From NCBI RefSeq assembly GCF_900129505.1, contig NZ_LT670818.1:9023001-9087000 (forward strand): a DNA stretch of 64,000 nt, read 5' to 3'. The DNA comes from Bradyrhizobium erythrophlei (GTDB lineage: Bacteria > Pseudomonadota > Alphaproteobacteria > Rhizobiales > Xanthobacteraceae). The translations under genes were made by a program, and so were the position numbers. The notes below the pieces were generated by a model. That model searched no databases. It was given only the letters and a program-made list of their open reading frames with translations, and was not told the origin of the DNA. This document shows, one piece after another, positions 18,967 through 26,977 of the stretch; within the stretch, counting starts at the first letter, position 1; every line of letters begins with the position of its first letter.

Positions 18967-19674
18967 TTACGTGGTGATTCCGATAAATTCGCCGACCAGG
19001 CTTGCATCGGCGAGATCGTCCGGCGGCAACTCCCGGGTGATGGTGCCCTTTTGAATGATGAGAATCCGTCGCGATAGCGCGGCGATGAAGTCGAGATTCT
19101 GCTCGACCAGAATCATGGTGAGGCCGCTGTTGTCGCGCAAGCGCTGCAGGACCTCGACAATCTCGTCGATGATCGAGGGCTGGATGCCCTCGGTCGGCTC
19201 ATCCAGCAGAATGAGGCGCGGTTTGCCGCAAAGGCAGCGCGCGAGCGCCAGGAGCTGCTGCTCGCCACCGGACAGCGCGCCGCCGGAACGATCGAGCAGC
19301 GGCTTGAGGCGTGGAAATTCCTCGAGCACTTCCTCGATGGTTTCCTGCTCGCCGCCCGTCTCCTTGGTGCAGCCCATGCGCAGATTGTCGTAAACCGTGA
19401 GCCCGGGGAAAATTTCCCGCCCCTGCGGCACATAGCCGAGCCCCAGCCGCGCACGCTGATAGGGCTCGGCCGTGGTCACGTCGTGGCCATCGAAACGGAC
19501 GGTCCCGGCGGTCGCCGGCAAGAATCCCATCAGCGCCTTGAGCAGCGTCGTCTTGCCCATGCCGTTATGGCCGAGAATTCCGATGAACTCCCCGACCTTG
19601 ACGGCAAAGTTCACCCCGTTGAGGATCGGGATGCGGCCGTAGCCCGTGCACAGCCCCTGTACGTTGAGCATCAT
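18967..19674 (-). CDS. Amide/urea ABC transporter ATPase, UrtE-like (set 2)
   Basis: 235 residues. Walker A is GHNGMGKTT, the signature is LSGGEQQLLALARCL and Walker B is LILLDEPTEG. GYGRIPILNGVNF at the start is the family N-terminus. Its ATG overlaps the preceding UrtD-like stop by 4 bp. Second copy of the short ATPase in this locus; it is clearly diverged from the set 1 copy, so the two transporters are not a recent duplication. Confidence 0.9.
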   Translation of the reverse strand: MMLNVQGLCTGYGRIPILNGVNFAVKVGEFIGILGHNGMGKTTLLKALMGFLPATAGTVRFDGHDVTTAEPYQRARLGLGYVPQGREIFPGLTVYDNLRMGCTKETGGEQETIEEVLEEFPRLKPLLDRSGGALSGGEQQLLALARCLCGKPRLILLDEPTEGIQPSIIDEIVEVLQRLRDNSGLTMILVEQNLDFIAALSRRILIIQKGTITRELPPDDLADASLVGEFIGITT

Positions 19675-20393
19675 GCGGCTGCCTGCTTGCCGAGATAGAC
19701 GTCGCGCACCAGCGGATTGCGCAGGATATTCTCCACCGAATCCTCCACCAGCACGCTGCCTTGATTGAATACCGTCACCTGCTTGGCGATCATGCGGATG
19801 AATTGCATGTCGTGCTCGACGACGATGAGGGCCTTGGTGCGATTGATCTCGCGCACGAGTTCGGCGGTCTTGTTCACTTCTTCATGTGTCATGCCGGCGG
19901 CGGGTTCATCGAGCAGAATAAGGTCAGGATCGGTCGACAACACGATGCCCAGTTCAACCCATTGCCGCTGACCATGGGCGAGCTGGCCGACCAGGCGGTT
20001 CGCAGCACCGGTGAGGCCGATGCGTTCCAGCATCTCGTCGACCACGGCGTTGACGCGATCGCGGGGATGGATGCGGCTCGCCGCCAGCCAGATATTTTCG
20101 CGCACGTCCAGGCCGTCGAACACGCTCGGCACCTGGGTCTTGATGCCGATGCCGAGACGCGCGATCTCGTGGGCGTGGGCCTGGGAAATGTCGTGGCCGC
20201 GGAACAGCACCTGGCCGAGACTTGGCTGCAGCTGTCCGGTGAGCATCTTGAAGAACGTACTTTTTCCGGCACCGTTCGGCCCGATCAGGCAACGCAGCTC
20301 GCCTTCGGCCAGCGTGAAATTGACGTTGCGGACCGCCTTGACGCCGCCGAAATGCATGCTGAGATCGCGGGTTTGCAGAAGCGGCTCGGCCAT
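19671..20393 (-). CDS. Amide/urea ABC transporter ATPase, UrtD-like (set 2)
   Basis: 240 residues from ATG 20393. Walker A is GPNGAGKST, the signature is LAHGQRQWVELG and Walker B is LILLDEPAAGM. The ending VRDVYLGKQ is typical. Upstream in-frame sequence lies in the UrtC-like gene and is a shadow. Both ends overlap neighbouring genes (TGATG upstream, 4 bp downstream), so this block is translated as a coupled unit. Confidence 0.9.
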   Translation of the reverse strand: MAEPLLQTRDLSMHFGGVKAVRNVNFTLAEGELRCLIGPNGAGKSTFFKMLTGQLQPSLGQVLFRGHDISQAHAHEIARLGIGIKTQVPSVFDGLDVRENIWLAASRIHPRDRVNAVVDEMLERIGLTGAANRLVGQLAHGQRQWVELGIVLSTDPDLILLDEPAAGMTHEEVNKTAELVREINRTKALIVVEHDMQFIRMIAKQVTVFNQGSVLVEDSVENILRNPLVRDVYLGKQAAA

Positions 20394-21466
20394 CACCCCT
20401 CCTCCGCCTGCTTGGGCTCGAGGCTGGTTGCGACCCGGCGCGTGCGCGCCCGCAGCAGCCATTGGCCGAAGTCCCCGAGCGTCGGCACCAATCCCTTCGG
20501 CACCAGGAGCACGAACGCAATAAGGATGACACCGAAAATCAGCGGCGCATTGGCGAGCAGCTTCGTCCACCAGTCCGAGCCGCTGGGCTGGTTCGCCCCG
20601 AGCGCCGTGGTGAGCCACTGGATGCCAATGCAGCCGATGATCGGACCGATCAGCGTGCCGCGCCCGCCGACGATCACCCAGATGATGATCTGCGCGGACT
20701 GGGCCAATCCGAAGATGGTCGGGCTGACAAAATTTCCCCAATTGGCGAACAGGCATCCGGCGAAGCCCGCCAGCGCGCCGCCGATGGTGAAGGTCACGAG
20801 CTTGTAGGCCCGCGGATCGTATCCGAGGAGTTCGGCGCGCCGTTCGTTTTCCCGGATACCGACGATGATGCGGCCGAACCGGCTGGCCAGCAGCAGCCGC
20901 AGTCCGAAATAGGTCAGGAGCAATGCCGCCGTCGAAAGATAGAACATGCCTTCGAGATCGACCGACGCAGTCTTGTTGAAGGGATAATTGAGCGGCGGGA
21001 TGCCCGGGATGCCGTTGAAGCCGCCGAGCCGCGCCGTGCCGATATGGAATTCCGGGCCGGCGGTGGAATTGATCGAATTGAACAGGATCAACGTCACCGT
21101 CAGCGTGATCACGCCGAGATACACGTCGCTGATGCGCCCGTAGAACATGAAATAGCCGAGCAGCGCTGCGAACGCCGCCGGCAGCGCGATGGCCAGCAGG
21201 AACGGAATGGTGCTTTCGCCCATGTTGAACATGGCAATCGCGTAGGTGTAGGCGCCCAGTCCGAAAAACGCCGACTGGCCGAAGCACAGGATGCCGCCAT
21301 AGCCCCAGATCAGCGCCAGGCTGAGCCCGAGGATCGCCATGATCATGTAGACCGTGAGTTCGAGCACGGTATCGAGTTCGGCCAGACGCGGAGTCAGGAT
21401 GAGAAAGGCGATGCCGACGATGCCGACCAGTCCGAGGCCGAGATAGTTCAGGGTGCGGGCGTTCAC
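20393..21466 (-). CDS. Amide/urea ABC transporter permease, UrtC-like (set 2)
   Basis: 357 residues, LivM/UrtC type, with about 9 helices. The motif SLALIWGYGGILCFGQSAFFG is near residue 50 and IVGIRENERRAELLGYDP marks the coupling region. It starts with GTG at 21466, which overlaps the UrtB-like stop by 4 bp. It lacks the extra Cys-containing loop seen in the set 1 UrtC-like protein, so the two permeases differ in architecture and perhaps in substrate. Confidence 0.9.
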   Translation of the reverse strand: MNARTLNYLGLGLVGIVGIAFLILTPRLAELDTVLELTVYMIMAILGLSLALIWGYGGILCFGQSAFFGLGAYTYAIAMFNMGESTIPFLLAIALPAAFAALLGYFMFYGRISDVYLGVITLTVTLILFNSINSTAGPEFHIGTARLGGFNGIPGIPPLNYPFNKTASVDLEGMFYLSTAALLLTYFGLRLLLASRFGRIIVGIRENERRAELLGYDPRAYKLVTFTIGGALAGFAGCLFANWGNFVSPTIFGLAQSAQIIIWVIVGGRGTLIGPIIGCIGIQWLTTALGANQPSGSDWWTKLLANAPLIFGVILIAFVLLVPKGLVPTLGDFGQWLLRARTRRVATSLEPKQAEEG

Positions 21467-22329
21467 AGGCCTCTCCGGAAGAAGCGGCCGGTGATGCCCT
21501 GCGGCAGCAGGCGGATCAGGACGATGGCGGTGGCCAGCAGCGCGACCTCGCCAAACACCGGCGTCGTCAAGAAGGTCGCGATCTGATTAATGGTGCCGAA
21601 CAGTACCGATGCAGACACGGTTCCGCTAAGAATCGCGGCACCGCCTCCGATCACGGTGATGAAGGATTTCGCCACATAGGCGACGCCGATGGTAGGGAAG
21701 ACGCCGGAGACCGGCGCCAGCACCGCGCCGGCGAGGCCCGACAGGGCGGCTCCGATGCCGAAGGTGATGGCATAGACCCGCGGCGGATTGACCCCGAGCG
21801 CCGCGGCCATGTTGGCGTTCTGCATGGTGCCGCGGGCGATCAGGCCGAGCCGCGTGAAGCGCAGCACCGCGAAGATGCCCGCCATCACGACCGCTGACAC
21901 CGCGATGACGAACAGCGTGTATCCGCTGGTGCGATAGGCGCCGATCTGGAAACTGCCCAGCGGCGCCGAAATGCCGACCGTGGTATTGCCGAAAATCGCG
22001 GTCGTCAGCCCCACCAGGAAGAGGCTGAGACCCCAGGTCGCCAGCATGGTGTCGACCATGCGGCCATACAGGAAGCGGATGATCGTCATCTCGACGATAA
22101 TCCCAATGAGGCCGACAATAACAGGCGCCACCACCAGAATCGCAACCCAGATGTTGACGCCGCGGCTGGTGGCGACGATCGCGGCATATCCGCCGAGCAT
22201 CAGAAACTCGCCATGGGCGAGATTGATGACCCGCATCATGCCGAAGATGATGGCCAGCCCGACGCTGATCAGCGCCAGGCTGGCAACCGCATAGAGGACC
22301 TGGATCGCCAGGAGAACAACGAAATCCAC
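21463..22329 (-). CDS. Amide/urea ABC transporter permease, UrtB-like (set 2)
   Basis: 288 residues with about 8 helices and the motif GLAIIFGMMRVINLAHGEFL. No ATG fits. GTG at 22329 (VDFVVLLAIQ) has a GGGAA eight bases upstream and is taken as the start; the longer open frame to 23109 overlaps the binding-protein gene and is a shadow. The coupling region contains RFTRLGLIARGTMQNANMAA. It lies 38 bp after the UrtA-like gene. Confidence 0.87.
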   Translation of the reverse strand: MDFVVLLAIQVLYAVASLALISVGLAIIFGMMRVINLAHGEFLMLGGYAAIVATSRGVNIWVAILVVAPVIVGLIGIIVEMTIIRFLYGRMVDTMLATWGLSLFLVGLTTAIFGNTTVGISAPLGSFQIGAYRTSGYTLFVIAVSAVVMAGIFAVLRFTRLGLIARGTMQNANMAAALGVNPPRVYAITFGIGAALSGLAGAVLAPVSGVFPTIGVAYVAKSFITVIGGGAAILSGTVSASVLFGTINQIATFLTTPVFGEVALLATAIVLIRLLPQGITGRFFRRGL

Positions 22330-22367
22330 GTTTATCTTTCCCAACGCATGCGAGATCCAACCGTCCT

Positions 22368-23591
22368 TTAGATCTTGATCACGTATTGCTGGTTGTCGGT
22401 CGGGTTCTTGATGAGATCGCACACCGCGGCGGTATCGGCAGGCTTCTGCTGCGCGAAGTCTTCCAGCACGTTGAGCTTCTTGTCGTTGACCTCGGCGATA
22501 TGCACGTCGAGCACGCAATGATGCGTCGGCGGGTCGATCGTGACCTTGCCGGACGGCGCATCGATGCTGATGCCGGTTTCCAGCGCCTCGATTACTTTCA
22601 GGCGGTCGATGCTGCCGGCTTTCTTGACCGCCTCGGCCCACAGGCGGAACCCCTGGTAGGTCCCCATCGCGAGTTCGGTGACGTTGGGATAATCGGCGCC
22701 GAAGCGCTTGTGGAAGGCGGCGACGAAGGTTTCGTTGGCCTTGTTCTTCAAATCCTGGAAGTAGTTGTAGCAGACCAGCATGCCGTTGCATTCGTCGGGC
22801 GACAGCACGATGTGCTCGTTGCCGACGGCGAAGGTGGTCGACGCCATCGGAATGCTCTTGCGCATGCCGGCCGCCGCCCACTGGCGATAGAACGAGATAT
22901 GCGCACCGCCGACCAGCGCGGACCACACGAAGTCCGGCTTCGCCGCCTGGATCTTGGAGATGGTCGGGCCGAAATTGGTGACGTCGAGCGGGAAGAAGTC
23001 GATCGATGAGACTTCGCCGCCGTTTTCGGTGACGTATTTCTTCACCCACTGCGACGTGATCTGGCCGTAATTGTAGTCGGCCGCGACGACATAGACTTTC
23101 TTGCCCCACTTCTTCATGGCGTAGGGCACGAGCTTTTCCACGGTCTGCGCTGGCGTCACGCCGGTATCGAACTGGTTGCGGTCGCAGACGCCGCCTTCAT
23201 ATTGGGTGTTATAGAAATACAGCGTCTTGAACTTGTCGAGCACCGGCCGGATCACTTCGCGCGAGGCGGAGGTGATGCCGCCATGCACGACGGCAACCTT
23301 GTCCTTCAACGCCGCCTGCTGCGCGAACTGAGTGTAAAGCTGCATGTTCGACTGGGTATCGTAGTTGATCAGCTTGATCTGCTTTCCAAGCAGGCCGCCG
23401 GCCGCATTGGCTTCTTCGACCGCGAGCGTCAGCGCGTCGACCATCGGCTTGCCGTAGATGTCGAGCCCGCCCGAGAGATCGTGAATACTGGCGACGTTGA
23501 TTTCGTCCGCCGCCCAGGCGCTGGAACCGAAGGTGCCGGCAGCAAGGGTTGCCGCCGTGCCCTGTACGAATTTTCTGCGATTGAGTTTCAT
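22368..23591 (-). CDS. Exported amide/urea-type binding protein, UrtA-like (set 2)
   Basis: 407 residues. The N-terminus MKLNRRKFVQGTAATLAAG is a twin-arginine-type signal (NRRKFVQ), with likely cleavage after SSAWA. The fold is the same as the set 1 receptor, but the pocket motifs differ: GGITSASREVIRPVL, FYNTQYEGGVCDRN, TGVTPAQT and VAADYNYG replace YYEGFE, GAVPNQ and GSNYIYP. A different ligand is therefore likely. First gene of transporter set 2. The upstream gap holds a decayed gene remnant, so the promoter may lie within 23592-23923. Confidence 0.88.
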   Translation of the reverse strand: MKLNRRKFVQGTAATLAAGTFGSSAWAADEINVASIHDLSGGLDIYGKPMVDALTLAVEEANAAGGLLGKQIKLINYDTQSNMQLYTQFAQQAALKDKVAVVHGGITSASREVIRPVLDKFKTLYFYNTQYEGGVCDRNQFDTGVTPAQTVEKLVPYAMKKWGKKVYVVAADYNYGQITSQWVKKYVTENGGEVSSIDFFPLDVTNFGPTISKIQAAKPDFVWSALVGGAHISFYRQWAAAGMRKSIPMASTTFAVGNEHIVLSPDECNGMLVCYNYFQDLKNKANETFVAAFHKRFGADYPNVTELAMGTYQGFRLWAEAVKKAGSIDRLKVIEALETGISIDAPSGKVTIDPPTHHCVLDVHIAEVNDKKLNVLEDFAQQKPADTAAVCDLIKNPTDNQQYVIKI

Positions 23592-23622
23592 TGCAGTAGT
23601 CCTCCTCGAGGTTGCCGAAAAA

Positions 23623-23810
23623 TCATGAGACCAGATATTTTTTCAAAATTGACGCACGCCCATCGCGTATTTCCGATCGCCCACGTTCTCCAACCGGATG
23701 CCCCCGGCCTGACTGGGTAGCGTGCAGGCGTCGATCTCGTCGAAGCCGTAATCCGCGGCCATCCAGCGCACCCGTTTGCGATAGGCGATCCGAGGCGCGC
23801 TTTGCCGTGA
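23623..23810 (-). pseudogene. Decayed C-terminal remnant, possibly acetamidase/formamidase (FmdA/AmdA type)
   Basis: On the minus strand one frame reads IAYRKRVRWMAADYGFDEI and later YAMG, then hits a stop. The next frame continues as ASILKKYLVS and a stop. Joined, these look like the C-terminus of one protein broken by a frameshift. The pattern WMAxDYGFDEIDA...YAMGASILKKYL recalls the end of acetamidase/formamidase family enzymes, from memory only. It lies between an amidase gene and a transporter operon, which suits the loss of one amidase from the cluster. Nothing upstream supports a full-length gene. Confidence 0.4.
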
Positions 23811-23923
23811 TCGGGGATTTGAGCCGGGGATCGGTGATCATCGCGGTATTCTCAACTCGTCAACGCGTGAGCCCAAAGCAGTGCAAATACCATACCGACA
23901 TCAGGTCACAGCCTAATTGCGCG

Positions 23924-25441
23924 CTAGTTCAGCTTCCAGTCGCCGCCGGCCTCGACCGCCGCAGCAAGCTGAATCAAGGTGGTTTCCTCGAAATGGCGGC
24001 CCACCATCATCAGCCCGACCGGCAAACCGTTGACACGTCCACATGGCATGGTGAAGGCGGGATTTCCGGATACGTCGAATGAACAGGTATTGGCCTGCAT
24101 GTTGAGTGCCGTGTCAATCAGGGTGCCCAGCGGTGCATCGGCCGGCGGTATCGGCGTGGCCGTGAATGGAATCGTCGGCATCGCCAGCACGTCGAATTTC
24201 TCCAGCGCCGCATCATAGGCGCGGCGCAGCAGCACCCGCAGGTTCTGCGCCTTCGAATGATAGCGCCCGTGATAGTTGCGATGCATATATTCGCCGAGCA
24301 TCAGCACAAGCTTCACGGTCGGCGAGACATCGTTGATCCGCGTCCCCATCCCGCGGGCAAAGGCTTCCTGCATCGAAAGCGGATAATAGCCCTGGATGTT
24401 GTTGCCGACGCCGTATCCCTTCAGCATCATCTCGGCCGCGCCTTCCAGGATGATGCCGCTCCAGACATGCGGCCCGTCGAGATGCCAGGGAATCGAAATT
24501 TCTTCCGCTTCGACGCCCGTCTGCCTCAAGGCCGCGATCGCTTCGCGCACCTTGGCATCGACGGCAGGATCGCTTTCGGGATGGCCAAATCCTTCGCGCA
24601 GGATGCCGACGCGCAATCCCTTTGCCGGCTTGCCGACGGCGGCCATGTAATCGCCCGTACGCGCCGAGATCGTCCTTGTATCCCAGCCGTCATGACCCGC
24701 GATGACCGTAAGCAGCCGGGCGACGTCCTCGACGGATGCACCCATCGGACCGCAATGATCGACGGAATAGCTGATCGGCATCGAACCCGTGGTCGGCACC
24801 AGGCCCCAGGTCGGCTTCAATCCATAAATGCCGCACCAGCTGGACGGCGTGCGGATCGATCCGCCCTGGTCTCCGCCGAGCGCCATCGGCACTTCGCCGG
24901 ACGCGACCAGCGCCGCACTTCCGCCCGACGAACCGCCGGCACTATGCTCGGGATTGTGCGGATTGCGGATCACGCCGCCCGCGCAGGTATGGCTTGCTCC
25001 GGAGAAGCAGAGGTCTTCGCAGGCCGCCTTGCCCGCGATGGTGCCGCCGGCTTCAAGAATGCGCGTGACCACAGTGGCATCGATCTCCGGGACATAGCCC
25101 TCGAGCAGCGCCGAGCCGTTCATCATGGGAACGCCGGCGACACAAATGTTGTCCTTGATCGCGATCTTCTTGCCGCTGAGCAGACCCTTTGCACCGCTCC
25201 GGATATCCGTCTTCCAATACCAGCCGCCGTAAGGGTTCTCCGACGCTGAGGGCCGGTATCCAGGCGATCGTGGCGGAACCGGCGCCAAGGCGGGCGGGAC
25301 CAATTCGTCGAGCCGGCCATAGGAGACCAGCGATCCCTTGAAGGCCTGCTGAAAGGCCGCAAGCTCGTCAGCGCTGAAAACGAGACCGAAATTGGATCCG
25401 AGTTTTTCGATTTGCTCCAATGTCGGAAGCCGTACTGACAT
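23924..25441 (-). CDS. Amidase, amidase-signature family (second copy)
   Basis: 505 residues from ATG 25441. Triad: Lys96 in IAIKDNICVAGV, the cis-Ser in AGGSSGGSA (171-172) and nucleophile Ser195 in GGDQGGSIRTPSSWCG. Spacing is identical to the amidase at 17412-18926. The C-terminal region contains NTCSFDVSGNPAFTMPCG, usual for the family. A terminator with U tail lies 34 bp upstream of the start, and a divergent amiC-amiR pair follows, so this gene is the likely target of the second AmiR-like protein. Confidence 0.9.
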   Translation of the reverse strand: MSVRLPTLEQIEKLGSNFGLVFSADELAAFQQAFKGSLVSYGRLDELVPPALAPVPPRSPGYRPSASENPYGGWYWKTDIRSGAKGLLSGKKIAIKDNICVAGVPMMNGSALLEGYVPEIDATVVTRILEAGGTIAGKAACEDLCFSGASHTCAGGVIRNPHNPEHSAGGSSGGSAALVASGEVPMALGGDQGGSIRTPSSWCGIYGLKPTWGLVPTTGSMPISYSVDHCGPMGASVEDVARLLTVIAGHDGWDTRTISARTGDYMAAVGKPAKGLRVGILREGFGHPESDPAVDAKVREAIAALRQTGVEAEEISIPWHLDGPHVWSGIILEGAAEMMLKGYGVGNNIQGYYPLSMQEAFARGMGTRINDVSPTVKLVLMLGEYMHRNYHGRYHSKAQNLRVLLRRAYDAALEKFDVLAMPTIPFTATPIPPADAPLGTLIDTALNMQANTCSFDVSGNPAFTMPCGRVNGLPVGLMMVGRHFEETTLIQLAAAVEAGGDWKLN

Positions 25442-25474
25442 GCTCACCCTCTTGTTGTCTTTCGGAAGACAAAC

Positions 25475-25513
25475 GAAAAAAGCCATCCGTGACCCGAAGA
25501 GGTCTCGAATGGC
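25475..25513 (-). terminator. Intrinsic terminator in the amidase leader (probable antitermination site)
   Basis: On the minus strand arms GCCATTCGAGACC and GGTCACGGATGGC (one A-A mismatch, one U-G pair) enclose a TCTTCG loop and are followed by TTTTTT. The hairpin ends 34 bp before the amidase ATG, too close to serve any upstream gene, so it would block the amidase unless antiterminated. A possible ANTAR-type hexaloop (AGCGGC, with A1 and G4) lies just upstream near 25525-25530, but its stem is weak. Confidence 0.75.
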
Positions 25514-25645
25514 ATCAACGCCGCTGCTATCAAAGGTCGCGTAGGCCTACATTACAGAACGAAATTTTCGGAGGTCGCCCCGCAGACGTCATCGGCTGCG
25601 CGAGAACTGTTTCGCAATGCACGTATTAGCGTACAATTTGATTGT

Positions 25646-25663
25646 GACTTGGCGTCGCCAGTC
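25646..25663. promoter_or_regulatory. Inverted repeat in divergent amidase / amiC-like intergenic region
   Basis: GACTTGGCG-T-CGCCAGTC, an almost perfect 8-bp inverted repeat with one extra T. On the minus strand a TTGACA lies just upstream (25662-25671 region) with a weak CACAAT-like element further on, so the repeat would sit between promoter hexamers. It could be an operator for a dimeric regulator of the divergent promoters. Inference from position and symmetry only. Confidence 0.35.
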
Positions 25664-25738
25664 TTGTCAATGCGATGCCGGCACCTTTTTTAAGCGCCGA
25701 TAGCCCAAACAACGCGCAGCGCCGCTCGACGATACGAG

Positions 25739-26977
25739 ATGACAGACTGGGCTTCCTGGGCTGAGATCGCCTGCCACGCAACGCCCGGATTACAGATGAA
25801 AAAGCCGTCCATCCCTCTTGGTCTCGTGTTTTCCCAATCGGGACCTTACGCCATGATGGCGGGCGAGATGCGAAAGAGCGCGCTGATGGCGATCGACGAA
25901 ATCAATCAGAGCGATCAGTTCGATTTCGTGTTCGCGCCGCATCTGCGAGATCCCGGCGGGGTCGTCGCCGCCTATCACACCGCATGCGATGCGCTCATTC
26001 GCGAGGAACACGTCGACCATATCATCGGCTGCTACACCTCGGCTTCCCGCAAGCAGGTCATTCCCATTGTCGAGCTCACCGAACGGTTGCTCTGGCATCC
26101 GGCGCGATACGAAGGATTCGAAAGCAGCGAAAACGTCATCTACGTCGGCGCCGCGCCCAACCAGCACGTCGTACCATTGGTGCGGCATATGCTGGACCAT
26201 ATCTCCGGCGACGTGTTCTGCACTGGCTCCAACTATGTCTGGACGTGGGAAACCAACCGGGTCATTCGCGAAATCGTCACCAGCGCCGGCGGCCGCATTC
26301 TCGCCGAACGCCTGCTCGAGTTCGGCGAAACCGCGGTCGACCATATCGTCAAGGAGATCATCGAACGAAAGCCGCCGGCGGTGTTCAACACGCTGGTCGG
26401 CGAATCCAGCTATGCCTTCATGCGCGCGCTGCATCAGGCGGCAACGCGCGCAGGCCTTTCAATCCCCATGCTGAGCTGCAGCCTGTGCGAACCGGAGCTC
26501 AAGCTGATCGGCTCGTCGGCCTCCGTCGGATGCATCACCTCGTCGGCCTATTTCGAGAGCATCGATGGCGCGGAAAACCGCGCGTTTGTCGCACGCTGGC
26601 AGGCGCGCTACGGCGCGGACAGCACCCTGTCGGTCGACGCCCTGTCGACCTATGTCTGCGTCATGTTGCTGGCCCGCGCCATCCGGCGCGCAGGCTCGGC
26701 GGATGTCGGCGCGGTCCGCCGTGCTGCGGCTAATCACCGCTATGACTCCCCGCAAGGGCCCGTCTGGGTCGATCCCGACAATAATCACTGCTTCCTGACG
26801 CCCCGGCTGGCACGCTCCGTGCCTGGTGGCCAGTTCGAGATCTTCTGGGAAGCCGACGCCCCCGAACGGCCGGACCCCTATCTTTCGAACCTCGATCTGG
26901 CAACGATTGGCACAAGGCAGGAAAAGAGCAATGATACGATGATGAGGCGGTCAAACCATCTGCGTGTCGTGAAATGA
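25739..26977 (+). CDS. AmiC-like cytoplasmic sensor (second copy)
   Basis: 412 residues from ATG 25739; ATG 25796 (MKKPSIPLG) is an equally good start and better matches the AmiC N-terminus. No signal peptide. Fold motifs are LGLVFSQSGPYAMMAGEMRK, GCYTSASRKQVIPIVE, WHPARYEGFESSEN, GAAPNQH and GSNYVWTWETN. The W and T residues where other copies have YIYP suggest an altered ligand pocket. The gene overlaps the next (AmiR-like) gene by 4 bp, so sensor and effector are coupled. It is divergent from the amidase it probably controls. Confidence 0.87.
   Translation: MTDWASWAEIACHATPGLQMKKPSIPLGLVFSQSGPYAMMAGEMRKSALMAIDEINQSDQFDFVFAPHLRDPGGVVAAYHTACDALIREEHVDHIIGCYTSASRKQVIPIVELTERLLWHPARYEGFESSENVIYVGAAPNQHVVPLVRHMLDHISGDVFCTGSNYVWTWETNRVIREIVTSAGGRILAERLLEFGETAVDHIVKEIIERKPPAVFNTLVGESSYAFMRALHQAATRAGLSIPMLSCSLCEPELKLIGSSASVGCITSSAYFESIDGAENRAFVARWQARYGADSTLSVDALSTYVCVMLLARAIRRAGSADVGAVRRAAANHRYDSPQGPVWVDPDNNHCFLTPRLARSVPGGQFEIFWEADAPERPDPYLSNLDLATIGTRQEKSNDTMMRRSNHLRVVK

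Noticed and set aside
25442..25738. Sigma-54 promoter upstream of the amidase or amiC-like gene
   Set aside because: No TGGC-N-TTGC element with the required GG-to-GC spacing of 10 was found on either strand.
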